This document shows, piece after piece, positions 25,143 to 33,620 of a DNA stretch of 64,000 nt; within the stretch, counting starts at the first letter, position 1, and each line of letters opens with the position of its first letter. The position numbers and the translations under genes were made by a program. The notes beneath the pieces were generated by a model. It ran no database searches. It was not told where the DNA came from and saw only the letters and a list, made by a program, of their open reading frames with translations. This DNA comes from Comamonadaceae bacterium (GTDB taxonomy: Bacteria; Pseudomonadota; Gammaproteobacteria; Burkholderiales; Burkholderiaceae_C), in NCBI GenBank assembly GCA_027484575.1, contig JAIXSQ010000003.1, positions 1-64,000 on the forward strand, given 5' to 3'.

Positions 25143-26065
25143 GTCGCGTGCTCCGAAGTCGTGCATTGCGTGGCCAGACGCAGGATGTGTGCCACCTGCA
25201 GCGCGATCGCGGGGGGCACGGGCTCGCGGCCGTCGAGCACGGCGCGGATGTAGGCGGCGGTGGCGGCCGGGTCGGTGCCCTCGGGCCAGCCGGGCAGGTC
25301 GGTCACGGTGCCGCGCTGGCCCTCGGACAGCGGCACCCGGCGGCCCGCCACGAAGCCGTCCATCTGCGGCAGGCGGCGCGCGTCGGCGACGGCCTCGCCC
25401 TCGGTGCCGCGCAGCAGCAGGGCGGTGGCGCCGGTGCGCTCGAACACCGCGGCCATGGACAGCGCGTACTCGGGATGCGTGTAGCTGCCCACCAGCACGG
25501 CGGGACCGTCGACCGGGTTCATCAGCTTGACCAGGCTGTGCGCCGGATTGCGCAGCCCGATGGTGCGGCGCACCTGCAGCAGGCGCTCCAGGCCGGGATG
25601 CAGCAGCGCGGTGGGCACGAAGGCCGCCTCGCCGCCGGCCACCGCCTGCAGCGTGCCGCGCGGCGCGATCCCCAGCGGCGCGAACACCGCGTCGACCACG
25701 ACGCGGCTGGATTCGGTGGGCGTGCCGTGCACCAGCACCGGCAGGCCCTCGCGGGCCAGCAGCAGGGCCAGCAGCGGCGTGAGCACCGGCAGGCGGCGCG
25801 CCCCGTTGTAGCTGGGCAGCACCACGGTCGGCCGGCGCGAGGCCGGCAGGCGGTGCAGCCGCGCATGGGTGGCGTCCAGGAAGCCGGCCATCTCGTCGGG
25901 CGTCTCGCCCTTGACCCGCATGGCGATGCAGAAGGCGCCGACCTCCAGGTCGGTCACGCCGCCGTCCAGCAGCTGGCCGAACAGGTCGGCCGCCTGCGCG
26001 CGGTCGAGGTCGCGCGCGCCCTGCTTGCCGCGGCCGATCTCCTTGAGGTACTGAGCGATGCCCAC
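25139..26065 (-). CDS. ybiB: YbiB-like protein (TrpD2 family, glycosyltransferase family 3)
   Basis: This 308-residue protein resembles anthranilate phosphoribosyltransferase: GKQGARDLDRAQAADLFGQLLDG near the start, then a GT3 core with VVLPSYNGARRLPVLTPLLAL near residue 97 and LRNPAHSLVKLMNPV near residue 182. E. coli YbiB of this group binds nucleic acids and is not a tryptophan enzyme. Start is a GTG at 26065 (GIAQYLKEIG), the family N-terminus. It lies between nasA and cobA, overlaps cobA by ATGA, and is separated from nasA by a type 2 repeat. A regulatory RNA- or DNA-binding role in nitrate assimilation is possible but unproven. Confidence 0.85.
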   Translation of the reverse strand: MGIAQYLKEIGRGKQGARDLDRAQAADLFGQLLDGGVTDLEVGAFCIAMRVKGETPDEMAGFLDATHARLHRLPASRRPTVVLPSYNGARRLPVLTPLLALLLAREGLPVLVHGTPTESSRVVVDAVFAPLGIAPRGTLQAVAGGEAAFVPTALLHPGLERLLQVRRTIGLRNPAHSLVKLMNPVDGPAVLVGSYTHPEYALSMAAVFERTGATALLLRGTEGEAVADARRLPQMDGFVAGRRVPLSEGQRGTVTDLPGWPEGTDPAATAAYIRAVLDGREPVPPAIALQVAHILRLATQCTTSEHAT

Positions 26066-26131
26066 GGGGGCGATTGTTCCAGACGGCTGATGACGAATTC
26101 GTCTAAGCAAATGGGGCGGGCGCGCAGTGCC

Positions 26132-26217
26132 CGTCATCCCCGCGAAAGCGGGGACCCGGACCGGCGCAGGCCGTGGGCGCAGGCAGTCACTGGATCCCGG
26201 CTTTCGCCGGGATGACG
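26132..26217. repeat. REP-like palindromic repeat, type 2 pair, overlapping the nasA 3' end
   Basis: GTCATCCCCGCGAAAGCGGG at the left and CACTGGATCCCGGCTTTCGC (GGGATGACGG) at the right. On the minus strand the right arm encodes the last residues VIPAKAGIQ of NasA and its TGA stop (26187-26189). Confidence 0.9.
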
Positions 26218-29012
26218 GGGAGGGGCTGCGCCGCAGGGCGGGGCGATGGACTGGCTGGCGCCTCCACCTCCCGCACCAGCCTGCGCAGCTGGGGGATGCA
26301 CGACCCGCAATTGGTGCCGCAGCGCAGCTGCCCCTGCAGCGCCGCGAGCCGCGCGTCCTCGGTGCCGGCGCAGCCGCGCAGGGCGGTACGGATGGCGTCC
26401 TCGCGCACGTCGAAACAGGTGCACACCTGCGGCGCCGCCGCGGGCTGGGCCACCGGCGGGCGGGGCGGCGCGGCCAGCAGCTGGCGCGCATCGAGCGTCA
26501 CCGGCAGCTCCTGCTGCAGCAGCGGCTGCATCCAGGCGCCGGCGGCGGTGTCGCCGGCCAGCAGCAGTGCCTCCAGCCGCCGCTCGCCGCCCGCGGGCAC
26601 CAGCCGCAGGGCGCGGCGCTGGCCGCGCCGCGCATCGGCGTAGCGCAGCACCTGCGGCCCGTCCAGCCCCAGCAGCACCTCGACCTGCGCGAGCAGGCGC
26701 TCGTCGGGCGGCTCGTGGGCCGCGGCGCGCAGCAGCACGCCGTGGCGCTCGCGGCCGAAGGGCACGCAGCTGGCGTACGGGAACTCGGCCAGCAGCGGCG
26801 CCAGCCGGCCGCGGGCGCGCAGGGCGTCCTCCTCGGGCAGCCAGGCCAGGGCCAGCAGCGACCAGGGCAGCTCGGCCTTGAGCACCTTGACCGCCGCGTG
26901 CTTGAGCTCGGGCTGCAGGCTCACCGGGCACGAGGCGCCGGTGGTCAGCGCGTTCACGCCCGCCAGCGGCTGGCCGGTGGACGAGCGGCCGCTGAGGAAC
27001 TCCTCGCCCCAGTGCATGGGCAGGAAGGCCTGCGCCGGCTGCAGGCCCGCGTCGGGCTGCACCGGCACCACGATGGAGCCGCGCCGGCTGGTCACGTGCG
27101 CCAGCGCCCCGGGCGCCAGGCCGCGGCGTTCCATGTCCTGCGGATGCAGCTGCAGCGCCGGCTCGGGCGCGTGGCCGAACAGCCGTCCCAGCTGGCCGGT
27201 GCGGCTGGCGCCGTGCCACTGGTCGCGCAGCCGGCCGGTCAGCAGGGCCACGGGGTAGCGCGCGTCGCGCGGCTCGGCCACCGGCCGGAACGGCGTGGCG
27301 TCGAAGCGGGCGCGGCCGTCGGGCGTGGCGAACCGGCCGTCGGTGTACAGGCGCGCGCGCCCCTGCGCCGCACCGGCCGGGTACGGCCACTGCTGCGGGC
27401 CCTGCGCCTCCAGCAGCGGGTACGACAGGCCGGTGATGTCCAGGTCGCGGCCGGCGGTGCTGGCGCGGTGCTCGTTCCAGACCTGCTCGGGCGTCTCGTA
27501 CGGGAACAGCGTGGCCGTGCGGCCGTCCAGCGCCTCGAGGCGCCGGGCCACGTCCACCGCGATGCGCCAGTCGTGCCGCGCCGCGCCGGGGGCCGGCACG
27601 GCCGGCCGCACGCGGCTGATGCGCCGCTCGCTGTTGGTGACGGTGCCGTCCTTCTCGCCCCAGGTGGTGGCCGGCAGCAGCAGGTCGGCATGGCGCGCGG
27701 TGGCGGTGGTGGCGAAGGCCTCCTGCACGATGACGAACTCGGCCCGCTCGACCGCGCGCCGCACCGTGGCCTGGTCGGGCAGCGACTGCAGCGGGTTGGT
27801 GCAGGCGATCCACAGGGCCTTGACCTGGCCGTCGGCGGCGGCCTGGAACATCTCGACCGCCGTCTTGCCGGGCTGCTCGGGCACCGAGGGCACGCCCCAC
27901 AGCGCGGCCACCTCGGCCCGGTGCGCGGGGTTGGCCAGGTCGCGGTGCGCCGACAGCAGGTTGGCCAGCCCGCCCACCTCGCGGCCGCCCATGGCGTTGG
28001 GCTGGCCGGTGAGCGAGAACGGGCCGGTGCCCGGGCGCCCGATCTGGCCGGTGGCCAGGTGCAGGTTGATGAGCGCGGCGTTCTTGGCGGTGCCGCTGCT
28101 GGACTGGTTCAGGCCCTGGCAGTACAGGCTGAGCGTGGCCGGCGAGGTGGCGAACCAGCGCGCGGCGGTCAGCAGGTCCTCGGCGCGGATGCCGCAGGCG
28201 GCCGCCACCGCGGCCGGCGTCGCGTCGCGCACCAGCGCCTTGAGCGCGTCGAAGCCGCTGGTGTGGGCGGCGATGTACGCGGCATCGGTCCAGCCCTCCC
28301 ACAGCATCACGTGCAGCAGGCCGTGGAACAGCAGCACGTCGGTGCCCGGCTGGATCGCCAGGTGCAGGTCGGCCTGCTCGCAGGTGTCGGTGCGGCGCGG
28401 GTCGACCACCACCAGCTTCGTGCCCGGGCGGCGCGCGCGCGCCTCCTCGAGCCGGCGGTACAGCACGGGGTGGGCCCAGGCCATGTTGCTGCCGGCGATG
28501 AACAGGCAGTCGGCCAGTTCCAGGTCCTCGTAGCAGGCCGGCGGCGCGTCGGCGCCCAGCGTGCGCTTGTAGCCGGCCACCGCGCTGCTCATGCACAGGC
28601 GCGAGTTGGTGTCGATGTTGTTGGTGCCCAGCAGCCCCTTGGCCAGCTTGTTGAAGACGTAGTAGTCCTCGGTCAGCAGCTGGCCCGACACGTACAGCCC
28701 GATCGCGTCGGGCCCGTGCGCGCGGGCGATGCGGTGCAGGGTGTTCGCGGCCAGGTCGAGCGCCGCGTCCCAGCCGAGCGGGCGGGCCGGCGCGCCGCGC
28801 TGCGCCCGGTGCATGGGCTGCAGCAGCCGCGCCTGCGCGTTGATGGCCGGGCTGGCGGTCAGGTGCAGGGTCGAGCCCTTGGTGCACAGCTTGCCCAGGT
28901 TGGCCGGGTGGTCCGGGTCGCCGCGCACGCCAGTGATGCGGTCGCCCTGGGCCTGGATCAGCACGCCGCAGCCGACGCCGCAGTAGGGGCAGGTGGAGCG
29001 GGTCTCAGTCAT
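26187..29012 (-). CDS. nasA: Assimilatory nitrate reductase catalytic subunit with C-terminal BFD-like [2Fe-2S] domain
   Basis: NasA reduces nitrate to nitrite in the cytoplasm with a Mo-bis-MGD cofactor. The 941-residue protein has an N-terminal [4Fe-4S] site (Cys8, Cys11, Cys15, Cys43 in CPYCGVGC and LCTKG), molybdopterin oxidoreductase domains (NTNSRLCMSSAV, LPATTWGEKDGTVTNSERR), and a dinucleotide-binding domain with PMHWGEEF near residue 673. Near residue 880 is a bacterioferritin-associated-ferredoxin-like CTCFDV...CGTNCGSCIPQL [2Fe-2S] domain, a fusion known in some NasA. The ATG at 29012 gives MTETRSTCPYCG. The last nine codons and stop lie in a repeat. Repeats flank the gene on both sides inside the operon. 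Electrons probably come from an NADH- or ferredoxin-linked partner not seen here. Confidence 0.95.
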   Translation of the reverse strand: MTETRSTCPYCGVGCGVLIQAQGDRITGVRGDPDHPANLGKLCTKGSTLHLTASPAINAQARLLQPMHRAQRGAPARPLGWDAALDLAANTLHRIARAHGPDAIGLYVSGQLLTEDYYVFNKLAKGLLGTNNIDTNSRLCMSSAVAGYKRTLGADAPPACYEDLELADCLFIAGSNMAWAHPVLYRRLEEARARRPGTKLVVVDPRRTDTCEQADLHLAIQPGTDVLLFHGLLHVMLWEGWTDAAYIAAHTSGFDALKALVRDATPAAVAAACGIRAEDLLTAARWFATSPATLSLYCQGLNQSSSGTAKNAALINLHLATGQIGRPGTGPFSLTGQPNAMGGREVGGLANLLSAHRDLANPAHRAEVAALWGVPSVPEQPGKTAVEMFQAAADGQVKALWIACTNPLQSLPDQATVRRAVERAEFVIVQEAFATTATARHADLLLPATTWGEKDGTVTNSERRISRVRPAVPAPGAARHDWRIAVDVARRLEALDGRTATLFPYETPEQVWNEHRASTAGRDLDITGLSYPLLEAQGPQQWPYPAGAAQGRARLYTDGRFATPDGRARFDATPFRPVAEPRDARYPVALLTGRLRDQWHGASRTGQLGRLFGHAPEPALQLHPQDMERRGLAPGALAHVTSRRGSIVVPVQPDAGLQPAQAFLPMHWGEEFLSGRSSTGQPLAGVNALTTGASCPVSLQPELKHAAVKVLKAELPWSLLALAWLPEEDALRARGRLAPLLAEFPYASCVPFGRERHGVLLRAAAHEPPDERLLAQVEVLLGLDGPQVLRYADARRGQRRALRLVPAGGERRLEALLLAGDTAAGAWMQPLLQQELPVTLDARQLLAAPPRPPVAQPAAAPQVCTCFDVREDAIRTALRGCAGTEDARLAALQGQLRCGTNCGSCIPQLRRLVREVEAPASPSPRPAAQPLPVIPAKAGIQ

Positions 29013-29027
29013 GCCGTGGCCGGTGTG

Positions 29028-29144
29028 CGTGGGTCCCCGCCTGCGCGGGGACGACGGTCCCCCGGCCGTCATGCCCGCGCAGGCGGGCATCCACGACCGG
29101 GCACGCTGCACGTGCCTGGGTTCCCGCCTGCGCGGGGACGACGG
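29028..29144. repeat. REP-like palindromic repeats, type 1, three arms
   Basis: TGGGTCCCCGCCTGCGCGGG ACGAC, then GTCATGCCCGCGCAGGCGGG CATCC, then TGGGTTCCCGCCTGCGCGGG GACGAC. It fills the 144-base gap between nirD and nasA within the nitrate operon. Confidence 0.85.
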
Positions 29145-29156
29145 GCCAGGGCGGCA

Positions 29157-29537
29157 TCACCGCCGCCCGCACGGACCGGCCACCGGCGGCGCAAGGTCCA
29201 GGGCGTGCGTGGCCAGCTCCACCGGGTCCAGCAGCACCTGGCCGTCCTGCACCTTGCAGGCGAAGCGCGGGGTGCTGCCCACGTCCGGCGCGCGGGCGCA
29301 GCCGTCGGCCAGCTCGATGGTCCAGTTGTGCAGCGGGCAGGCCACGCCGGTGCCCGAGACGATGCCTTGCGACAGCGGGCCGCCCTTGTGCGGGCAGCGG
29401 TCCAGCAGCGCGTAGACCTGGTCGTCGCCGGTGCGGAACAGCGCCACGTCCATGCCGCGCGGCCGGGCCACGCGGCGGGCGCCGCGCACCGGGATGTCGT
29501 CGACCCGGCAGATGGGTTGCCACTCGTTCATGTTCAT
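29157..29537 (-). CDS. nirD: NAD(P)H-nitrite reductase small subunit (Rieske-type)
   Basis: NirD partners NirB in NADH-dependent reduction of nitrite to ammonium. The 126-residue protein starts MNMNEWQPICRVDDIPVRG and has complete Rieske [2Fe-2S] ligands, RCPHKGG near residue 48 and ACPLHNW near 66; many NirD proteins lack them, so here the subunit may carry a cluster. C-terminal residues after LLDPVELATHAL are Pro/Arg-rich. Its ATG overlaps the stop of the upstream PilJ-like gene (ATGA). A second ATG two codons later is possible. Confidence 0.93.
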   Translation of the reverse strand: MNMNEWQPICRVDDIPVRGARRVARPRGMDVALFRTGDDQVYALLDRCPHKGGPLSQGIVSGTGVACPLHNWTIELADGCARAPDVGSTPRFACKVQDGQVLLDPVELATHALDLAPPVAGPCGRR

Positions 29538-30322
29538 GCCTTCAGCCCCGCGTAGAGACCGGTCACGCGGTCCATGACCTGCAGGATGTTCTCGCTGGTG
29601 ATGAACACGTCCGACTGCGGCTTCGGCCCGGGGGCCGTCTTCTGCAGGGCGGCGTCGTACAGCACCCACTGCGCGTCGGCCAGCTGCAGTTCGTCCTTGA
29701 TCCGGGCCGTCGCCTCCGGCGCGTTGCGCAGGGTGTCGAGCGCGGCGACGAACTCGGTGCGCGCCTTGGCGATCTCCGCGCGGGTGGCGGCCGGGTCGAC
29801 CGGCACGGCCGAGGCCAGGTAGAACTGGGCCATGCGCTGCGACAGCATGCGCTGGCGGCCGGCGACGTTGACCAGCCGGCCCAGCGGCTTGCCCATCAGG
29901 GCCTCGTACTGCTGCGTGCCCTTGTGCGCCAGGGCCAGCACCTTGCCCGACAGGCCCAGCACCGTGGACACGCCGCCCTTGGCCGGTCCGGCGCCCACCA
30001 GCGCGCCCTTGTACTCGCTCCAGGCGGCCTCGAGCTCGCCGTAGGTGCCGCGCAGCTCGGGCGTGGACGCGTAGGCCTTCAGCTCGGCCAGTTGCCGGTC
30101 GAACAGCGCCATCGAGCGGTCCAGCACCTGCTGCGCCTGCACGGGCTCGACGCCCTGCACCATGGCGATGTAGGCCTTGCCCATGCGCTGCGACAGCATG
30201 CGCTGGCGGCCCGCCTTGTTGATGGCATCCGTCAGGTCGGCGACCTGGGGCAGGGCCAGGGCGGGCAGGCCCGCGGCGGCGGCCGCCGCCGCGGCCTGCA
30301 GGAAACGTCGGCGTGCGTTCAT
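29534..30322 (-). CDS. Exported protein with two PilJ/NIT-type (P-box) nitrate-sensor motifs
   Basis: A 262-residue protein with an N-terminal signal (RRRFLQ, then an Ala-rich hydrophobic run to about residue 25). It carries two copies of a helical module of the type IV pili methyl-accepting transducer N-terminal family (PilJ domain). Each contains the motif INKAGRQRMLSQRM (34-47) or VNVAGRQRMLSQRM (151-164), similar to the nitrate-binding P-box of NarX and NasR. It has no kinase, HAMP or output domain and no later membrane segment. It is translationally coupled on both sides (ATGA with nirB and nirD), which points to a role in sensing or binding nitrate/nitrite in the periplasm. The partner is unknown. 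Confidence 0.8.
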   Translation of the reverse strand: MNARRRFLQAAAAAAAAGLPALALPQVADLTDAINKAGRQRMLSQRMGKAYIAMVQGVEPVQAQQVLDRSMALFDRQLAELKAYASTPELRGTYGELEAAWSEYKGALVGAGPAKGGVSTVLGLSGKVLALAHKGTQQYEALMGKPLGRLVNVAGRQRMLSQRMAQFYLASAVPVDPAATRAEIAKARTEFVAALDTLRNAPEATARIKDELQLADAQWVLYDAALQKTAPGPKPQSDVFITSENILQVMDRVTGLYAGLKA

Positions 30323-32793
30323 GTCGTGGCCTCCTCGCGCGGCTGCGGCGCCGGCAGCGTGTCGAACTGCCGCAGGTCCACCTGGGCCTGTGCATGCTGG
30401 AACCAGGGGTCGGGCTCGCCGTCCAGGGCGAACTGCAGCCGCTCCCACAAGGCCTTGCGCTGGGCGGCGTCGTCGAGGATGCGCTTCTTGACGCTGTCCA
30501 GGCCCACCCGCGCCAGCCAGTGCACGGTGCGCTCGAGGTACCAGCCTTCCTCGCGGTACAGCTGCAGGAAGGCGCCGGCGTACTCCAGCACCTCCTCGGA
30601 GGTCTTCACCTTCACGAAGAACTGCGCCACCTCGGTCTTGATGCCGCCGTTGCCGCCGACGTACAGCTCCCAGCCGGAGTCCACGCCGATCACGCCCACG
30701 TCCTTGATGCCCGACTCGGCGCAGTTGCGCGGGCAGCCCGAGACCGCCAGCTTGACCTTGTGCGGCGCGTACATGCGCCACAACGCGCGCTCCAGGTCCT
30801 TGCCCATCTGCGTGCTGTCCTGGGTGCCGAAGCGGCACCACTCGCTGCCCACGCAGGTCTTGACCGTGCGCAGGGCCTTGGCATACGCATGGCCCGAGGG
30901 CATGCCCAGGTCCTGCCACACGGCCGGCAGGTCCTCCTTCCTGACGCCCAGCAGGTCGATGCGCTGGCCGCCGGTGACCTTGACCGTGGGGATGGCGTAC
31001 TTGTCGACCACGTCGGCGATGCGGCGCAGTTCGTCGGCGGTGGTCTCGCCGGCCCACATCCGCGGGATCACCGAATAGGTGCCGTCCTTCTGGATGTTCG
31101 CGTGGCTGCGCTCGTTGATGTAGCGCGACTGCGGATCGTCCTTGGCCTCCTTGGGCCAGGTGGAGATCAGGTAGTAGTTCAGCGCCGGCCGGCAGGTGGC
31201 GCAGCCGTCGGGCGTGCGCCACTCCAGGAAGCGCATGGTGGCCGCCATCGAGGTCAGCCGGTTGGCGCGGATCGCCTCGCGCACGGCCTGGTGGCCGTGG
31301 TCGGTGCAGCCGCAGACCGCCTTGGTCTTGGGCGTGGCCGAGTAGTCGCCGCCGGCCTTGAACATCAGGATCTGCTCGACCAGCCCGGTGCACGAGCCGC
31401 AGGAGGCGCTGGCCTTGGTGTGCTTGCGCACCTCGTCCAGCGTGAACAGGCCCTTGTCCTGGATCGCCTTGCAGATCGCGCCCTTGGTCACGCCGTTGCA
31501 ACCGCAGACCTCGTCGCTGTCGGCCATGGCGGCGGCCTTGCTCTGACCCTGGTGGCCGGTGTCGCCCAGGTTGGATTCGCCGAACATCAGCTTGTCGCGC
31601 ATCTCCGCGACGCTGCGGCCCTCGCGCAGCAGCTTGAAGTACCAGCTGCCGTCGACGGTGTCGCCGTACAGGCAGGCGCCCACCAGCTTGTCGTCCTTGA
31701 GCACCAGCTTCTTGTAGACGCCCCCCACCGGATCGCTCAGCACGATCTGCTCGCAGCCCGCGCCGCCCTGGAAGTCGCCGGCCGAGAACAGGTCGATGCC
31801 GGTGACCTTCAGCTTGGTCGAGGTGAGCGAGCCGGTGTAGCGGCCGATGCCGTGCTGCGCCAGGTGGTTGGCCGCGACCTTGGCCTGCTCGAACAGCGGC
31901 GCCACGAGGCCGTAGGCGATGCCGCGGTGCGCCGCGCATTCGCCCACCGCCCAGATGCGGGCGTCGGTGACGGTCTGCAGCGTGTCGTGCACCACGATGC
32001 CGCGGTCGCAGTGCAGGCCGGCCGAGGCGGCCAGCTCGGTGCTGGGGCGGATGCCCACGGCCATCACCACCAGCTGCGCCGGCAGCTCGCTGCCGTCCTT
32101 GAAGCGGATCGCGGCCACGCGGCCGTCGGCGCCGGCCACCAGTTCCTGCGTGTGCGCCTGCATGCGGAACTTCAGGCCGCGCGCCTCCAATGACTGCTGC
32201 AGCAGCCCGCCGGCGGTCTCGTCCAGCTGGCGCTCCATCAGCCAGGGCATGACGTGCACCACGGTCACGTCCATGCCGCGCTTGGCCAGGCCGTTGGCCG
32301 CCTCCAGCCCGAGCAGGCCGCCGCCGATCACCACCGCATGCTTGTGTTTGGCGGCGGCATCGATCATGGCCTGCGTGTCGGCGATGTCGCGGTAGGCGAT
32401 CACGCCGGGCAGGTCCTTGCCGGGCACCGGCAGCATGAACGGGTTGGAGCCGGTGGCCAGCAGCAGCCGGTCGTACGGCGCCTCGGTGCCGTCGTCGGCC
32501 ACCACCACCCGGCGCACACGGTCGATGCGCGCGACCTTGCGGCCGGCGTGCAGCGTGATGCCGTTGTCCTCGTACCAGGACCAGGGGTTCAGGACGATCT
32601 CGTCCAGGGTCTGCTCGCCGGCCAGCACCGGCGACAGCAGGATGCGGTTGTAGTTGGGGTGCGGCTCCGCGCCGAACACGGTGATGTCGTACATCCCCGG
32701 CGCGACCTTCAGCAGTTCCTCCAGGGTGCGCACCCCGGCCATGCCGTTGCCCACCATCACCAGCCGCGGGCGCGGCTTGACGCGCATGTCCAT
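30319..32793 (-). CDS. nirB: NADH-dependent nitrite reductase large subunit
   Basis: NirB reduces nitrite to ammonium with six electrons from NADH, in the cytoplasm. The 824 residues show, in order: an FAD/NAD domain (VMVGNGMAGVRTLEEL at 12-27, VIGGGLLGLEAANGLA near 150); two BFD-like [2Fe-2S] motifs (CGCNGVTKGAIC...CGSCTG and CGCTDHGHQ...GCATCRPALNYYL, about 425-540); and the sulfite/nitrite reductase half with siroheme-[4Fe-4S] ligands in CVGSEWCRFG and SGCPRNCAESGI near 640-690. Length is normal. The ATG at 32793 follows a GGAG-like site (AAGGAGC). It is coupled downstream to the PilJ-like gene and sits 11 bases after nrtD. Confidence 0.97.
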   Translation of the reverse strand: MDMRVKPRPRLVMVGNGMAGVRTLEELLKVAPGMYDITVFGAEPHPNYNRILLSPVLAGEQTLDEIVLNPWSWYEDNGITLHAGRKVARIDRVRRVVVADDGTEAPYDRLLLATGSNPFMLPVPGKDLPGVIAYRDIADTQAMIDAAAKHKHAVVIGGGLLGLEAANGLAKRGMDVTVVHVMPWLMERQLDETAGGLLQQSLEARGLKFRMQAHTQELVAGADGRVAAIRFKDGSELPAQLVVMAVGIRPSTELAASAGLHCDRGIVVHDTLQTVTDARIWAVGECAAHRGIAYGLVAPLFEQAKVAANHLAQHGIGRYTGSLTSTKLKVTGIDLFSAGDFQGGAGCEQIVLSDPVGGVYKKLVLKDDKLVGACLYGDTVDGSWYFKLLREGRSVAEMRDKLMFGESNLGDTGHQGQSKAAAMADSDEVCGCNGVTKGAICKAIQDKGLFTLDEVRKHTKASASCGSCTGLVEQILMFKAGGDYSATPKTKAVCGCTDHGHQAVREAIRANRLTSMAATMRFLEWRTPDGCATCRPALNYYLISTWPKEAKDDPQSRYINERSHANIQKDGTYSVIPRMWAGETTADELRRIADVVDKYAIPTVKVTGGQRIDLLGVRKEDLPAVWQDLGMPSGHAYAKALRTVKTCVGSEWCRFGTQDSTQMGKDLERALWRMYAPHKVKLAVSGCPRNCAESGIKDVGVIGVDSGWELYVGGNGGIKTEVAQFFVKVKTSEEVLEYAGAFLQLYREEGWYLERTVHWLARVGLDSVKKRILDDAAQRKALWERLQFALDGEPDPWFQHAQAQVDLRQFDTLPAPQPREEATT

Positions 32794-32804
32794 TCGTTGC
32801 TCCT

Positions 32805-33620
32805 TCAGGCGGCCAGCTTTTCCACGTGGGCCTGCCGCGTGTACAGGAAGTCGATCACGGCCTTGCGGGCGTGCAGGTAGCGCGTGTCCTCGGCCAGGGC
32901 CACGCGGTCGCGCGGGCGCGGGATGTCCACGTGCAGGATCTCGCCGATGGTGGCGGCCGGCCCGTTGGTGAGCATCACGATGCGGTCGGACAGCAGCACG
33001 GCCTCGTCGACGTCGTGGGTGACCATCACGACCGTGCTCTGGGTCTTGGCCACGATCTGCAGCAGTTCGTCCTGCAGCTTGGCCCGGGTCAGGGCGTCCA
33101 GCGCGCCGAAGGGCTCGTCCATCAGCAGCACCTTGGGCTCCATCGACAGCGCGCGGGCGATGCCCACCCGCTGCTTCATGCCGCCCGAGATCTCGCCGGG
33201 GCGCTTGGCCGCCGCCGCGGTCAGGCCCACCAGCGCCAGCGCGGCGTCGGTGCGGGCCTTGAGCTGGGCGCGGCTTTCGGTGGCGCCGAACACCCGCTCG
33301 ACCGCCAGGTGCACGTTCTCGAAGCAGGTCAGCCAGGGCAGCAGCGAGTGGTTCTGGAACACCACCGCGCGGTCGGGCCCGGGGCCGGCGATCTCGCGGT
33401 TGGCGCAGATCAGGCTGCCGGTGCTGGGCCGGGTCAGGCCGGCGATCAGGTTCAGCAGCGTGGACTTGCCGCAGCCCGAGTGGCCGATCAGGGCCACGAA
33501 CTCGCCCTTGGCCACGGTCAGGTCGATGCCCTGCAGCGCGACGAACGGACCCTTGGCGGTCTTGAAGGTCTGGCCGACGCCCTGGACCTGGATGTACTTG
33601 GTGGTCAGGGACTCGCTCAC
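32805..33620 (-). CDS. nrtD: Nitrate ABC transporter ATP-binding protein
   Basis: This ATPase drives nitrate/nitrite uptake with NrtA and NrtB. The 271 residues carry Walker A IGHSGCGKST near residue 46, Q-loop FQNHSLLPW near 88, signature SGGMKQRVGIARAL near 146, Walker B VLLMDEPFGALD near 165 and switch VMVTHDVDEA near 199. It belongs to the NrtD/SsuB/TauB group; the neighbours give the substrate. Start is a GTG at 33620 that overlaps the nrtB stop (GTGA). There is no C-terminal NrtA-like fusion of the NrtC kind. Confidence 0.95.
   Translation of the reverse strand: MSESLTTKYIQVQGVGQTFKTAKGPFVALQGIDLTVAKGEFVALIGHSGCGKSTLLNLIAGLTRPSTGSLICANREIAGPGPDRAVVFQNHSLLPWLTCFENVHLAVERVFGATESRAQLKARTDAALALVGLTAAAAKRPGEISGGMKQRVGIARALSMEPKVLLMDEPFGALDALTRAKLQDELLQIVAKTQSTVVMVTHDVDEAVLLSDRIVMLTNGPAATIGEILHVDIPRPRDRVALAEDTRYLHARKAVIDFLYTRQAHVEKLAA

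Noticed and set aside
26127..29555. 1142-codon plus-strand open frame opposite nasA/nirD
   Set aside because: It is antisense of recognised nitrate genes, low in complexity, with no start signal or motifs.
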